This document shows positions 25,701-33,784 of a DNA stretch of 64,000 bases, piece by piece (position 1 is the stretch's first letter; each line of letters begins with the position of its first letter). The DNA comes from Edwardsiella anguillarum (GTDB lineage: Bacteria > Pseudomonadota > Gammaproteobacteria > Enterobacterales > Enterobacteriaceae): NCBI RefSeq assembly GCF_008801815.1, contig NZ_VZOX01000014.1. One strand, given 5' to 3'. Below the pieces are notes generated by a model. It searched no databases, had not been told where the DNA came from, and saw only the letters and a program-made list of their open reading frames with translations. The translations under genes and the position numbers were made by a program.

Positions 25701-28421
25701 CTGCTGCAGCTGCTGGCAGAGGTACTGATTGTCCAGCGGCTGCGCCGCCTGGTAGTAACCCAGCAGCCGTTTGTGCTGGCCCTTGCGGCTGAGCACCGCG
25801 ATGGCCATCGTCACCCCGTCGATCTGCTCCAGCGCCTGGCGGATCTCACCCAGCTCGATGCGGTAGCCCCGCAGCTTGACTTGGTGGTCGCGCCGCCCGC
25901 AGAAGACCAGCTCGCCATCTTCCCGCCAGTAGCCATAGTCGCCGGTACGGTAGATCCGGCGCGTGGATTCGCCCGTCGCATCGGCGAGCCGGATAGACGA
26001 GAACGCCTCATGCTGCGGCTGCCCCAGATAGCCCTGCGCCAGCCCGTCGCCGCTGACGATGATATGGCCGACCATGCCGATGCCTAACAGGTTATCGCGA
26101 TCGTCGACAATCCAGGTTTGGGCGTTCGGCCGGGGCTTACCGATGGGGATGACCCCCGCCGCCAGATCCCGGGGGCCGCAGCGGTGGGCGGTAACATAGA
26201 TGCTGGTCTCGGTCGGGCCATACAGGTTGATCAGATGTCGGATATTGCATTCGAGTCCCTGCGCTACCGCCTGCTGCGAGACGCTGTCGCCCCCAAAGCA
26301 CAGGATCTCCAGCTGGCCGAAGATCTCGCGCTTGGCGGAGGCCATGTAGGTTTCAAACAGCCCGGTGGTCAGAAAGAGGTGGTCTATCTGATGCTGCAGC
26401 AGCAGCCGGGTCATGGCGTGTGGGTTGGCGATATCGCCCCGCTGGGGGATCACCAACGTCCGCCCATGCAGCAAGGCGAGCCAGAGCTGTAGGGACGCCG
26501 CGTCGAAGGCCTCATTGGCGGAATAGAGCAGGCGCTCTCCCACCGGGATCGCGTCATTCTGATACAGGGTACTGACCAAGGCGCGGTGCGTCAGCGCGAC
26601 CGCCTTGGGCTGGCCGGTGGTGCCGGAGGTAAAGATATACTGGCTGATCTGCTCGGCGGCGCCGGCGTGCGGTAGATATCGACCGGGCGCCGGTGGGATG
26701 TGTTCCAGCGCGGCGAGATGGTGGGTGTGGCTCGCCTGCGCGCCGGGGATCGCGTCGCCGATCAGGAGTAACGGCGAGAGCTGCTCCATGATCAGCTGCT
26801 TTCTGGCCATCGGGGCGCTGGCATCGACACAGGTAAAGGCGAGGCCGCAGTATTGCGTCGCCAGGATCGCGACGACGGTATCCACCAGGCTCGTCAGGTT
26901 AATGACGACGCAGCCCTGCCCGCGGTGATCCGCCGGGGTCAGCGTCGAGAGGTAGTGGGCGATAGCCGAGACCCGCTCATGCAGCTGCGCGTAGCCGATC
27001 GCCTGATTATGCTCACTATCGATCAGCGCCGTCGCCGCGGGTGTCTCCTGTACCCAGCGGTGGACCCGTTGCGCCAGGCTGTCATCCGGGTAGGGCTGGC
27101 GCCGCTGATTCAGCTGCGTCAGTCTGTCCAGCTCCGCGCGCCCGAGAAAGGGCATCTGCGCCATCTCACCGTCATCCTGCGCTAGCGCCCATTCGATCAA
27201 GCGCTGGAAACGCGCCAGGAAGCCGGTGAACAGGCCGCACGGCTGAAAGCCTTGCAGATAGTCGAAGCGGAAATTGAAGCTGTGCTGGCTGGACTCACAG
27301 AACAGGAGCTGCAGATCGGCGTTGAGATCGATAAAGCGGTAGTCCTGGGCGATGCGGCACTGCGCATCCAGCGGATAGGTTTCGCCAATCCCCACGGTGC
27401 TGCCAAAAACAACGTTGCTGAGCATTGCTCCGGGATCCGGGCTCTGCTTCTGCAGGGCGTGCACCAGCTGGGCATAGGGCAGCTCGGCGTACGGCTTGGT
27501 CGCCTTATTAAACTGCCTGATCTGCGCCCAATAGGCGCTGAGCGTGGCGATGCTGCGCAGGTCGAAGAGATCCAGACGGGTATTGACGAAGCAGCCGAGC
27601 TGTCGCCGCATCGCCTTGCTGCGCCTGTCCATTGGCGAGCTGATGGCAATCATGCGCTGATTTGCCATGCGGCCGACGAGAAGGGCATATAGTCCTTTGA
27701 AGAACAGATTTGGCGTTAGTCCGCTGCGTCGGCAGTAGGCCTTGACCCGCTGGCTGAGCTCGGTGCCCAACGCGCATTTCTCTGTGCAGGCGCGGCGCTG
27801 CTCTGAGTTAATGGCGTGGTTAAAGTCGGTGCGCACGGGCTGCCCGTCGAGGGCGCGGGTCCAGAATGCCAATGCCTCCTGCTGCAGGGCGTCGGACAGC
27901 GGCGGCGCCTGCTCCTGGGCTAACGGGGCGGCGATGGGGGCCAGCGTCTCGCCCCGGCGCAGCCGGCCATAGCTCTGGGTTAACTCGTCGAAAAATCGCT
28001 GGAAGCCCGTACCGTCCAGGCAAATATGGTGAACCATGATAATCGCCCGGTGATGGGCCGGTGCGATTTGGCAGAGGCAGGCCTTAAAGAGCAGGGAATC
28101 TCCGAAGGTTAGCTTTTCACTGTAATAGGTCGTCAGTAATTGTTGGAACGCTGATTCGGGATCACGCTGTGTGGTTAAGTCAATGAGCGGTATGGTGTAC
28201 TCTTGGCGATTGGCGAATTTATACAGATGTTCACCCTGCAGCTCGTAGCGCACATGGAATTCAGGGTGGCTGAATACATGGTGCATGGCCTGCTGCATTA
28301 ATGCGGAGTCGCACGCGCCCTCAATGTCCAGGGTCAGGAAGGAGTTGGATATAACGTTATGGCTTTCGGTCAACGCTTCAATATAGAACGACTTCTCGTA
28401 GCGCGAAGCTAACAATTTCAT
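22719..28421 (-). CDS. Orphan nonribosomal peptide synthetase, C-A-T-E-C
   Basis: 1900 residues from the ATG at 28421 (GAAGG eight bases upstream; a TTG at 28436 is also in frame). Domains in order: condensation (HHICLDG at 131-137), adenylation (YIFTSGTTGQPKAVALTH at 595-612, YRTGD near 824, NRNGKLDR at 927), carrier with GGDS (Ser 983), epimerisation (HHLIVDG at 1158, EGHGR at 1282, WFTSIFP near 1301, FNFLGRF near 1364), and a second condensation domain (HHVLFDG at 1611-1617). There is no thioesterase or reductase. It should load one amino acid, epimerise it to the D-form and pass it to an acceptor, the first C domain perhaps adding an acyl or peptidyl donor. A hand alignment to GrsA gives a pocket of about D-A-L-F-L-F-L-I-Y-K, hydrophobic and unassigned. 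Likely co-transcribed with the HAD gene 24 bases upstream. Confidence 0.93.
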   Translation of the reverse strand: MKLLASRYEKSFYIEALTESHNVISNSFLTLDIEGACDSALMQQAMHHVFSHPEFHVRYELQGEHLYKFANRQEYTIPLIDLTTQRDPESAFQQLLTTYYSEKLTFGDSLLFKACLCQIAPAHHRAIIMVHHICLDGTGFQRFFDELTQSYGRLRRGETLAPIAAPLAQEQAPPLSDALQQEALAFWTRALDGQPVRTDFNHAINSEQRRACTEKCALGTELSQRVKAYCRRSGLTPNLFFKGLYALLVGRMANQRMIAISSPMDRRSKAMRRQLGCFVNTRLDLFDLRSIATLSAYWAQIRQFNKATKPYAELPYAQLVHALQKQSPDPGAMLSNVVFGSTVGIGETYPLDAQCRIAQDYRFIDLNADLQLLFCESSQHSFNFRFDYLQGFQPCGLFTGFLARFQRLIEWALAQDDGEMAQMPFLGRAELDRLTQLNQRRQPYPDDSLAQRVHRWVQETPAATALIDSEHNQAIGYAQLHERVSAIAHYLSTLTPADHRGQGCVVINLTSLVDTVVAILATQYCGLAFTCVDASAPMARKQLIMEQLSPLLLIGDAIPGAQASHTHHLAALEHIPPAPGRYLPHAGAAEQISQYIFTSGTTGQPKAVALTHRALVSTLYQNDAIPVGERLLYSANEAFDAASLQLWLALLHGRTLVIPQRGDIANPHAMTRLLLQHQIDHLFLTTGLFETYMASAKREIFGQLEILCFGGDSVSQQAVAQGLECNIRHLINLYGPTETSIYVTAHRCGPRDLAAGVIPIGKPRPNAQTWIVDDRDNLLGIGMVGHIIVSGDGLAQGYLGQPQHEAFSSIRLADATGESTRRIYRTGDYGYWREDGELVFCGRRDHQVKLRGYRIELGEIRQALEQIDGVTMAIAVLSRKGQHKRLLGYYQAAQPLDNQYLCQQLQQRLPSYMVPAQLIYLEQLPLNRNGKLDRQALPEPELIVEQDDSLTPLQQALLAQAASVLSLPSLTLGDDFVAQGGDSISAILFSVGLEEQGIRLSTADIMKYRCFADMARQASWVASAQTCLGKQTGDVALLPAQRWFFAQAFDAPAHFNQAITLRLPAPVDDARLASALELLTRYHDSFWLRFTPDGRQFFADPGAAHVTLATLDAVGWSQVERQAAEMNAAFQLRHGPLLQALRFTLADDGATYLYLCAHHLIVDGVSWRRIAADLQSYYEQGAAFTPAPYSNTQCYRSQWETFQPGAQEVDYWLRHADAIAACRTGAADSRLQRRQISLTPQQTQALLGQANHPYGTQINELLISALYRLLHHPEHGLGLLLEGHGRKAFGDTIRSEATVGWFTSIFPLHLPPHAGGWDSLIKQTKQTLRTLPDKGENYLHIAYHHPDPGVQQSLQAMLQLPVSFNFLGRFGHGGEGEWAIEHHFNHHLVAASNKPLRDLDINAWISADRLYIDVEMAGVEVAGMTLAQLCERFGQIVDQLLTHCCAPRCRGGLVPCDLEDVALDQATIARLEHQVGPLDTIYPATDFQRELLYFNRANPDYQIDQLVFQLEGALDRQAFADAWRRVLARYDMLRAGFSDSVDPGQPLALIARQVPLPLHIMNWEGQDSERLLQQCIIEERQRPFDWSKPPLLRLALARLSDRRHLLLFTFHHVLFDGWSMQIFLREIRQDYERLTRGERIPLPPSSFAAFPRWLAAQDTRAAADFWGAYLADAPMNMRIPADVCDDGGHALRVQSVKCRLEEQHGAPLQAFARRYGLTLNQLCQLAWAITLAKYTHSRDIVFGTTLTRRPVEISRVTDLVGLFVATPPLRVKLTESLDAVAQQLIDAAEPRTEHAFHDLNRYDERWRPTAPFGTLFVFENYPEQKSQEHDLVQYHHRGTVSGSNHQIVLCQFPADSMPFSLFYDSAELSAALAERIAHDYRTTLQLLPASQQLSDLLPRA

Positions 28422-28445
28422 AAGGGGAGCCTTCAAATAAAGAGA

Positions 28446-29261
28446 TTATATTTTAAAAATATGCTGCAGCATCTGAGCGACGCCATCGTCAGCATTACTC
28501 TGCGCGATGGGTAGGGTCTCCAGCTGTATTTTTAATTCGTGCGGCGCATTGTCCATGACAATCCCTAAGCCCGCCTGACGTAGCATCTCCGTATCATTAT
28601 GCCCATCGCCGAATGCGATGGCCTGACGCTGAAAGTCGATCCCTTTCTCTGCGAGTAGCGCCGTGACGGCGCTGGCTTTGGAGATACCTCTGGGGCCGAT
28701 CTCCAACTGCTGCGCAGAGGTGCGATAACACGCTAAATGCTGCCCGAACTGCTGTTGCAGTCGCTGCTCCAGCGGCGCGATGTCGCTGGGACTCCACAGT
28801 AATAATTTATTAATTTTTAATGAAAAAATATCTGACGGTGCGATCTGCTGGTAGCGGAATCCGGAGAGCTTGACGTAGTCGTCGGCCATGTCGTTGACTT
28901 CGTAGAGCTTCCAGCCATGGCTATCGAACGCACTGAGATGAATGTGATATGGCGCGCTGCAGCGCATTATGTCGGCGATAATATCCTGCTCGATAATATG
29001 CTCGCAAAGGATGGCGTCGCTCTGCGGACATAGCGTCAGCGAGCCATTAAGTCCGACAATATGGGGGCGCGGCGCCAGCGCCTGCGCTATTTTTTGGGCA
29101 TCCCGGGGATGGCGTCCCGTGGCGAATACCAGCGTTATTCCTAACGCGCTGAGCTTTTTTAATATGACGAGGGTATGCGTAGAAAGTTGGCCCTGCGGAT
29201 TCAATAACGTACCATCTAAATCTGTAACGACAGCCTTATATTTCAATATGGGGTCCTCCAT
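28446..29261 (-). CDS. Cof-type HAD phosphatase
   Basis: 271 residues from the ATG at 29261, or 266 from a TTG at 29246. The TTG has GGAGG eight bases upstream and gives the typical short start before the D-x-D motif, so it may be the real start. HAD-IIB motifs: DLDGTLLN (nucleophile Asp), G-L-N-G-S near residue 75, SKASA with the conserved Lys near 193, and FGDGHNDTEM near 217 (Mg-binding Asp pair). The family dephosphorylates sugar phosphates, pyridoxal or flavin phosphates; the substrate here is unknown. First gene of a likely two-gene operon with the synthetase, but a tailoring role is unproven. Confidence 0.88.
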   Translation of the reverse strand: MEDPILKYKAVVTDLDGTLLNPQGQLSTHTLVILKKLSALGITLVFATGRHPRDAQKIAQALAPRPHIVGLNGSLTLCPQSDAILCEHIIEQDIIADIMRCSAPYHIHLSAFDSHGWKLYEVNDMADDYVKLSGFRYQQIAPSDIFSLKINKLLLWSPSDIAPLEQRLQQQFGQHLACYRTSAQQLEIGPRGISKASAVTALLAEKGIDFQRQAIAFGDGHNDTEMLRQAGLGIVMDNAPHELKIQLETLPIAQSNADDGVAQMLQHIFKI

Positions 29262-30021
29262 GACAATATTCGGCGCCTAGTATGCAAGCACTTCGCTGTT
29301 AAATCCATCGACTTTTGTCTTTTTAGTACCAACCAATAATTATTATTTATATTGATTCTATTACTAATAGATTTATAAGATGGGTTACGGCCACGTCCGT
29401 CATCGTGTCTTGCGGATGATATTTCCCCGCCGGTACGCTATTGGTGTGATAATAATTTGGCGCGCCGCTTCCGTGCGACGCCTATTGGCAGGTAAATGAT
29501 GTCGGGCTCCTATACTGTCGCGGCAGAACGCTTTCTATTTAACCCTATATCGTCAGTGATTGAAATATTAATTGCGAATTTCGAAGCTAAATGAAAATAA
29601 TTGGCGGCGAGGGCGTAGTTTATTCCATATTCCCCGCCATGGTCTATTTTTCCCAAACCGCGCCGGCCGCGGCGATGGCGAAGTGGATTGCGCCCGCGCG
29701 GGGTGGGCGTCCGGTGACGCTCCCCCTGCCGGCATACCCGCTTTGGGCCACCCGCTTTTTACGGTGTCCGTGGGTTTAGCCTCACTGGCGCGCCGCTTCC
29801 GGCGCCGAGCCATTCAGTGATTTCTCATGGGATTATAGGTTACGGCTGGCTTTTGCGTTTGCTCGGTGTTCTCTTTCAGCGCCCGATTTTCAGAGCCCTG
29901 AAAGGCAACCTGCTGTCTGAATCATCGCCTTTCATTCGCAGGCTCTTTCACGCTGTTGATCACCGCGGCCGCCATTCCCATGTATGCCCGCTGTCCGTGG
30001 ATGAGCGATGGGCGCAGGCTA
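29262..30021. other. 760-base intergenic region
   Basis: The part next to the HAD gene (29280-29400) is AT-rich and is the likely promoter region of the HAD-NRPS operon; no clear -35/-10 pair was assigned. The middle is GC-rich and includes one copy of a dispersed intergenic repeat (29664-29706). A 79-codon + frame at 29817-30056 overlaps the mcrC end and shows no family features. Confidence 0.45.
29664..29706. repeat. Dispersed GC-rich intergenic repeat, copy 1
   Basis: Begins with CGGCCGCGGCGATGGCG and ends near GCGCGGGGTGGG. It matches 40452-40495 over the first 17 and last 12 bases with a few differences between. Both copies lie in gene-free GC-rich gaps that border the mcrBC-hsd block. 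Confidence 0.4.
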
Positions 30022-31458
30022 TCATTCGCTCACGGATAGCGATACGGCTCCCGTAACGGTGCAAGCCTGATACAACCGGCTCGCCTCGGGTAGCGCCAGG
30101 CGTGGATTAACCTTATCGATGACAAAAGGGACCACCCATAAGCGCAAAGGCTGCTTACCTGACGTAGGGAACGCAAAATGCTGCGCGATAGGCGCGGTAA
30201 AATTGGCATGTGCCGGGTAGACCAGGAACATCTCTCGCACCGTAATGTGCTGATCAAAATAATGATGACCATAGGCAAACATCTGATAGAAATCGCCCTG
30301 CTGCAGCGCATATTTATCAGAGCCATTGGCCAAGGTGGGATCAAGCAGCTTCCACTTGGTATCCAGAACGGCGATCACCTGCTTATCCTGTATCATCACC
30401 ATGTCGGGTTTAAGCCTGAACCACTGCGCATTCGCATGGGTGACCAGGCTCTTGCTCTGAACCTGTGCGTGAACCGCGACCTGCGGCGCATACTGCTCAC
30501 GCAGGGTCTGCGCCACGTAGCTTTCAAATACCCTCTCCATGGGAAACAATAGTGAGAAGGCCCGGTTATCGCCTTTCATGGTTTGTGGTGAAAAGCCATC
30601 TAAAATCAGCTTTGCCCATGCTAACGGCGCCTGATAGTGGTTCATACCTCTATCAATACGCAAACGCGAGAAATCGCGGTTGTAATCGAGGCTCAGTGGC
30701 ACATTGTCGAAAAAATGGAGTAGCTCTTGCAGGCGCTTTTGATTCGCGGCATGCCGCGTGATCCTCACTACGCGATTGAGCGCCGAATGCAGCAAACGAT
30801 TCGCCGGTCTGTCGGTCAGAAACGCATCATATTCGCAGAAGAAGCGCTGTTTATGGATGATGTTTTTGCGCAGGTGCCGGGTGGTGTTGAGCTTACCCTT
30901 TAAGTAGTTAATGTTATCTTCGCGGCACAGGTAATCGCTGCGGATCCCCTTTTTGACCAGCGTATTGACCGAGTCCAGAAACTGGCTGATAAACACATCG
31001 AGCAACGGCATCTTCTGACGGCGGATATTGGCCGAGTCAGTCTGAATATGCGCAAACGCTTTTAGGGCCCGCAGCATGATCAGCAGGGCATTACGCGCAT
31101 CAGCATAGCCCGCCTTGTCGCCGGAGGCGTGATTTAACGCACCGTTGGGCGAGGCGTCGGCGGGTGAGGGGAGACCCAGCTTGGGCAATACTTCAATCTG
31201 CGTACCGTCAGGGGTAAAAATCACCCCGGCGTAGTTCTGCGTCTGCAGGGCTTCTACGCCATCTTTTGAGCATAAGCGAAATAATCGGCGCTCTTTTGTT
31301 GGGCTGAGCGCCATTTTCTTCAAGTAGGCAAAGGCCGCCGCTGATATCACGGCGACCTGATGCGGGGTCGGCGTAATAGCATGCTCTTCGCTGACTAAAT
31401 GAGCGTACTCAAACAGCGTAATATCTTTATACACGGATCGACACATTCTATTCTGCAT
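30022..31458 (-). CDS. mcrC: McrC-type component of McrBC restriction system
   Basis: 478 residues. McrC supplies the PD-(D/E)XK nuclease that cuts DNA recognised and translocated along by McrB. The nuclease core is visible as KPDMVMI followed by VIAVLDTKWK (catalytic D...D-x-K, near residues 353-370). The N-terminal half is the DUF-type bridging region of the family. The start overlaps the mcrB stop by 11 bases, so they form an operon. A second in-frame Met lies four codons in. Expected target: modified (methylated or hydroxymethylated) cytosine DNA, though the specificity lies in McrB. Confidence 0.9.
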   Translation of the reverse strand: MQNRMCRSVYKDITLFEYAHLVSEEHAITPTPHQVAVISAAAFAYLKKMALSPTKERRLFRLCSKDGVEALQTQNYAGVIFTPDGTQIEVLPKLGLPSPADASPNGALNHASGDKAGYADARNALLIMLRALKAFAHIQTDSANIRRQKMPLLDVFISQFLDSVNTLVKKGIRSDYLCREDNINYLKGKLNTTRHLRKNIIHKQRFFCEYDAFLTDRPANRLLHSALNRVVRITRHAANQKRLQELLHFFDNVPLSLDYNRDFSRLRIDRGMNHYQAPLAWAKLILDGFSPQTMKGDNRAFSLLFPMERVFESYVAQTLREQYAPQVAVHAQVQSKSLVTHANAQWFRLKPDMVMIQDKQVIAVLDTKWKLLDPTLANGSDKYALQQGDFYQMFAYGHHYFDQHITVREMFLVYPAHANFTAPIAQHFAFPTSGKQPLRLWVVPFVIDKVNPRLALPEASRLYQACTVTGAVSLSVSE

Positions 31459-33664
31459 CCGCTTGGTCGGGGGCGCCGGGTACTTGCTGCTGGCTGCGTT
31501 GGTTTGCCTCCTGCGGGGCGTAGATGGCCAGATACGCCAGCGCGTTATCCCACACGGCGGCGGCGTTATCTATCAGTACGTATTGCCCTTCATGGGTAAC
31601 GTCATCCGCCTGATAATGGCTGCCGAATAACGCGTGATAATCCACTTTCTGCTGGTGGATAAACTGCAGCGCCTCCGGTTTTTGATTATCCCCCAGCACC
31701 AGATGGATCTTGCTCCAATCGTCATAGAAGTACTCCTGCAGCAAGGGTAAAATTTTGGTCTGGAATGCCGCCTTTAGCGCGTGGAACGCCTGAGCATAAT
31801 CGCCGCTTTGCGCTGCATGATATGCCGGAAAGAAGAAGGCGTGGCCCAGGGTGTGCTCCCGGTCATACAGCGCCGCAATCCGTGCGTTTAGCGTGCTGAG
31901 CAGTCGCTGCAGATTGATCGTCACGTCGTTGCTGCACGTAATGCCAAGTGATCCGGAGAACAGCGCGGGGTCGGGCATCATCTCGATAAACTCAAAACGG
32001 CGACGTAGCGCGGTATCCATCAGCGCCAACGAACGATCGGCGGTATTCATCGTACCGATAATGTCGACATTCGACGGTACGCTGAATGATTGCTTACTGT
32101 AGGCCAGACTAATGGCCATCGGGTGTTTGCCCTGTGCCCGTTTATCAATCTCAATCAGCGAGATCAGCTCACCAAAAATTTTGGAGATATTGCCCCGGTT
32201 AATTTCATCAATGAAGATGGCGTACTGATGCTCTGGATCCTGCTCTGCCCGGCGACACAGCGTTAAAAACGCCCCGGCCTCTACCGAGTAATGGACATTA
32301 CCCTCATCATCCGTCGCTGCCTTTAAACCCTCGATAAACTCTTCATAGCCATATGACTGATGGAAGGTGAGGGTGCTGTAACGCTTAACCTGCATCCCCG
32401 ATTGTGGGCCGCGCTCCAGCTCGGCATACAGCTGCACCAGATCGTCCACCAGCTCTAATTTATCATCGAGTAAAACCCATACAGAATCGGCCATTTTGTC
32501 GAAAACCGCCGGCTCACTACGCCCTTTATAATTGACCGTTTCAGACTCAGGCACGGTGAACTTCTGTAAATAGCTCCAAGCAGTAGCACGAAGATTACTC
32601 TCACGCTTATTGATTTTGGCTTTTGTCTGGAAGTACTGGTTATTCACAATGTCTGCAACCTTGGCCTGCCTGCCCAGGTCGAGTAATGACAACACCAGCA
32701 CCTGCATCCAGGTCAGGGGGGCTATTTTCTCCTGCAACCACAGTAACTTATCAGGGTGTGCCGGTGTACTGGTATAGGTTGCCTGCAGCTGTTGCAATCT
32801 ATAGGTTTTTCCTGTGCCCGGCGGGCCGTAGAAAATCTGATTGCACGGGCCGTGTGCTTTTCTATCATGCTGATTTATCATGGTTTCATCTCGTTCGTGC
32901 ATGTCGACTTTATCGTCACTCAGCGTCTCTTTCATCGGCGCAAGGCCCAACGCTTCTGCATATAGCCCCAGCATAAAACCGTATGGCGTTAATGCCGGCA
33001 GTGACTGCCGGGCAAGGTGATAATAGTTGATCAAACGCTGCATGCGCGCGATTGGCTGGCTTTCACCCGGAATATCATCTTGAGGCCATCCTAAAACATT
33101 TAAAAAATGACCAAGATGATTCGTCGATGAGATTGGCAGCAATTTAGTCGGCTGGTAACAGGTCAATAGCCGCAATTTTCTGCCATTGCTCACCGTAACC
33201 CGTGGTTCGACTCCAGCCCGCTGATAAATTTGGTTATCGTCATCTACCCAGCTCATATCCTCATCAGGATCAGCCGCCGCAATGCAGTGCTGTATTTTGA
33301 GCGTGTACGCCAAGGCATCTTCATCACTTAAATCTGCCAGCTTTTTATTCTTGTAAACAGTGTCATTTGACAAAAAATATAGCAGGTGGCCTTTAGATGT
33401 CCCCGGCATATAGCGGGCCAATACCGGCTGTAGTCCCCGTTCAATCCACCAGCAAAAAGATGAGCTATTCCCTTTGCCGATGCAGTATTGATCCAGTGTT
33501 AACCTGGGGAGTGACGCTAACGGAAATAATGAGATAAATTGCTGATATTTCTCACTCAACTCACTGTGGACGTTTGCGGCATCCCCCATTTGTTTGAGGT
33601 GAGCCAGCAAACGGTCAAAATTTTCATTGGTAAAATTGGCAGATGTTTGAGTAATAGTAGCCAT
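31448..33664 (-). CDS. mcrB: McrB-type GTPase of McrBC restriction system
   Basis: 738 residues, AAGGAT upstream of the ATG. AAA+ GTPase subunit: Walker A GPPGTGKT near residue 279, FIDEINRGNISKIFGEL near residue 485, and the family signature MNTADRS near 540. The N-terminal ~230 residues, which should read the modified base, do not look like the EcoKMcrB recognition domain that I know, so target specificity is open. The GTPase domain drives translocation and activates McrC. Gene order mcrB-mcrC as in E. coli K-12. Confidence 0.9.
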   Translation of the reverse strand: MATITQTSANFTNENFDRLLAHLKQMGDAANVHSELSEKYQQFISLFPLASLPRLTLDQYCIGKGNSSSFCWWIERGLQPVLARYMPGTSKGHLLYFLSNDTVYKNKKLADLSDEDALAYTLKIQHCIAAADPDEDMSWVDDDNQIYQRAGVEPRVTVSNGRKLRLLTCYQPTKLLPISSTNHLGHFLNVLGWPQDDIPGESQPIARMQRLINYYHLARQSLPALTPYGFMLGLYAEALGLAPMKETLSDDKVDMHERDETMINQHDRKAHGPCNQIFYGPPGTGKTYRLQQLQATYTSTPAHPDKLLWLQEKIAPLTWMQVLVLSLLDLGRQAKVADIVNNQYFQTKAKINKRESNLRATAWSYLQKFTVPESETVNYKGRSEPAVFDKMADSVWVLLDDKLELVDDLVQLYAELERGPQSGMQVKRYSTLTFHQSYGYEEFIEGLKAATDDEGNVHYSVEAGAFLTLCRRAEQDPEHQYAIFIDEINRGNISKIFGELISLIEIDKRAQGKHPMAISLAYSKQSFSVPSNVDIIGTMNTADRSLALMDTALRRRFEFIEMMPDPALFSGSLGITCSNDVTINLQRLLSTLNARIAALYDREHTLGHAFFFPAYHAAQSGDYAQAFHALKAAFQTKILPLLQEYFYDDWSKIHLVLGDNQKPEALQFIHQQKVDYHALFGSHYQADDVTHEGQYVLIDNAAAVWDNALAYLAIYAPQEANQRSQQQVPGAPDQADAE

Positions 33665-33784
33665 TCAATGCAATCCTTAACGCTGTTTTTGCCCTCCATG
33701 GCCCGGAATACCGCCCGATAGAAGGCAACCTGGTAGATTCATTCACACCCTAAGGGCATAACCGCGGCGCAATGGCGCCACACA

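Noticed and set aside
30046..30062. CCCGTAACGG, resembling an arm of the 45-bp hairpin repeat
   Set aside because: Only about ten bases match, no second arm, and it is inside the mcrC coding end.
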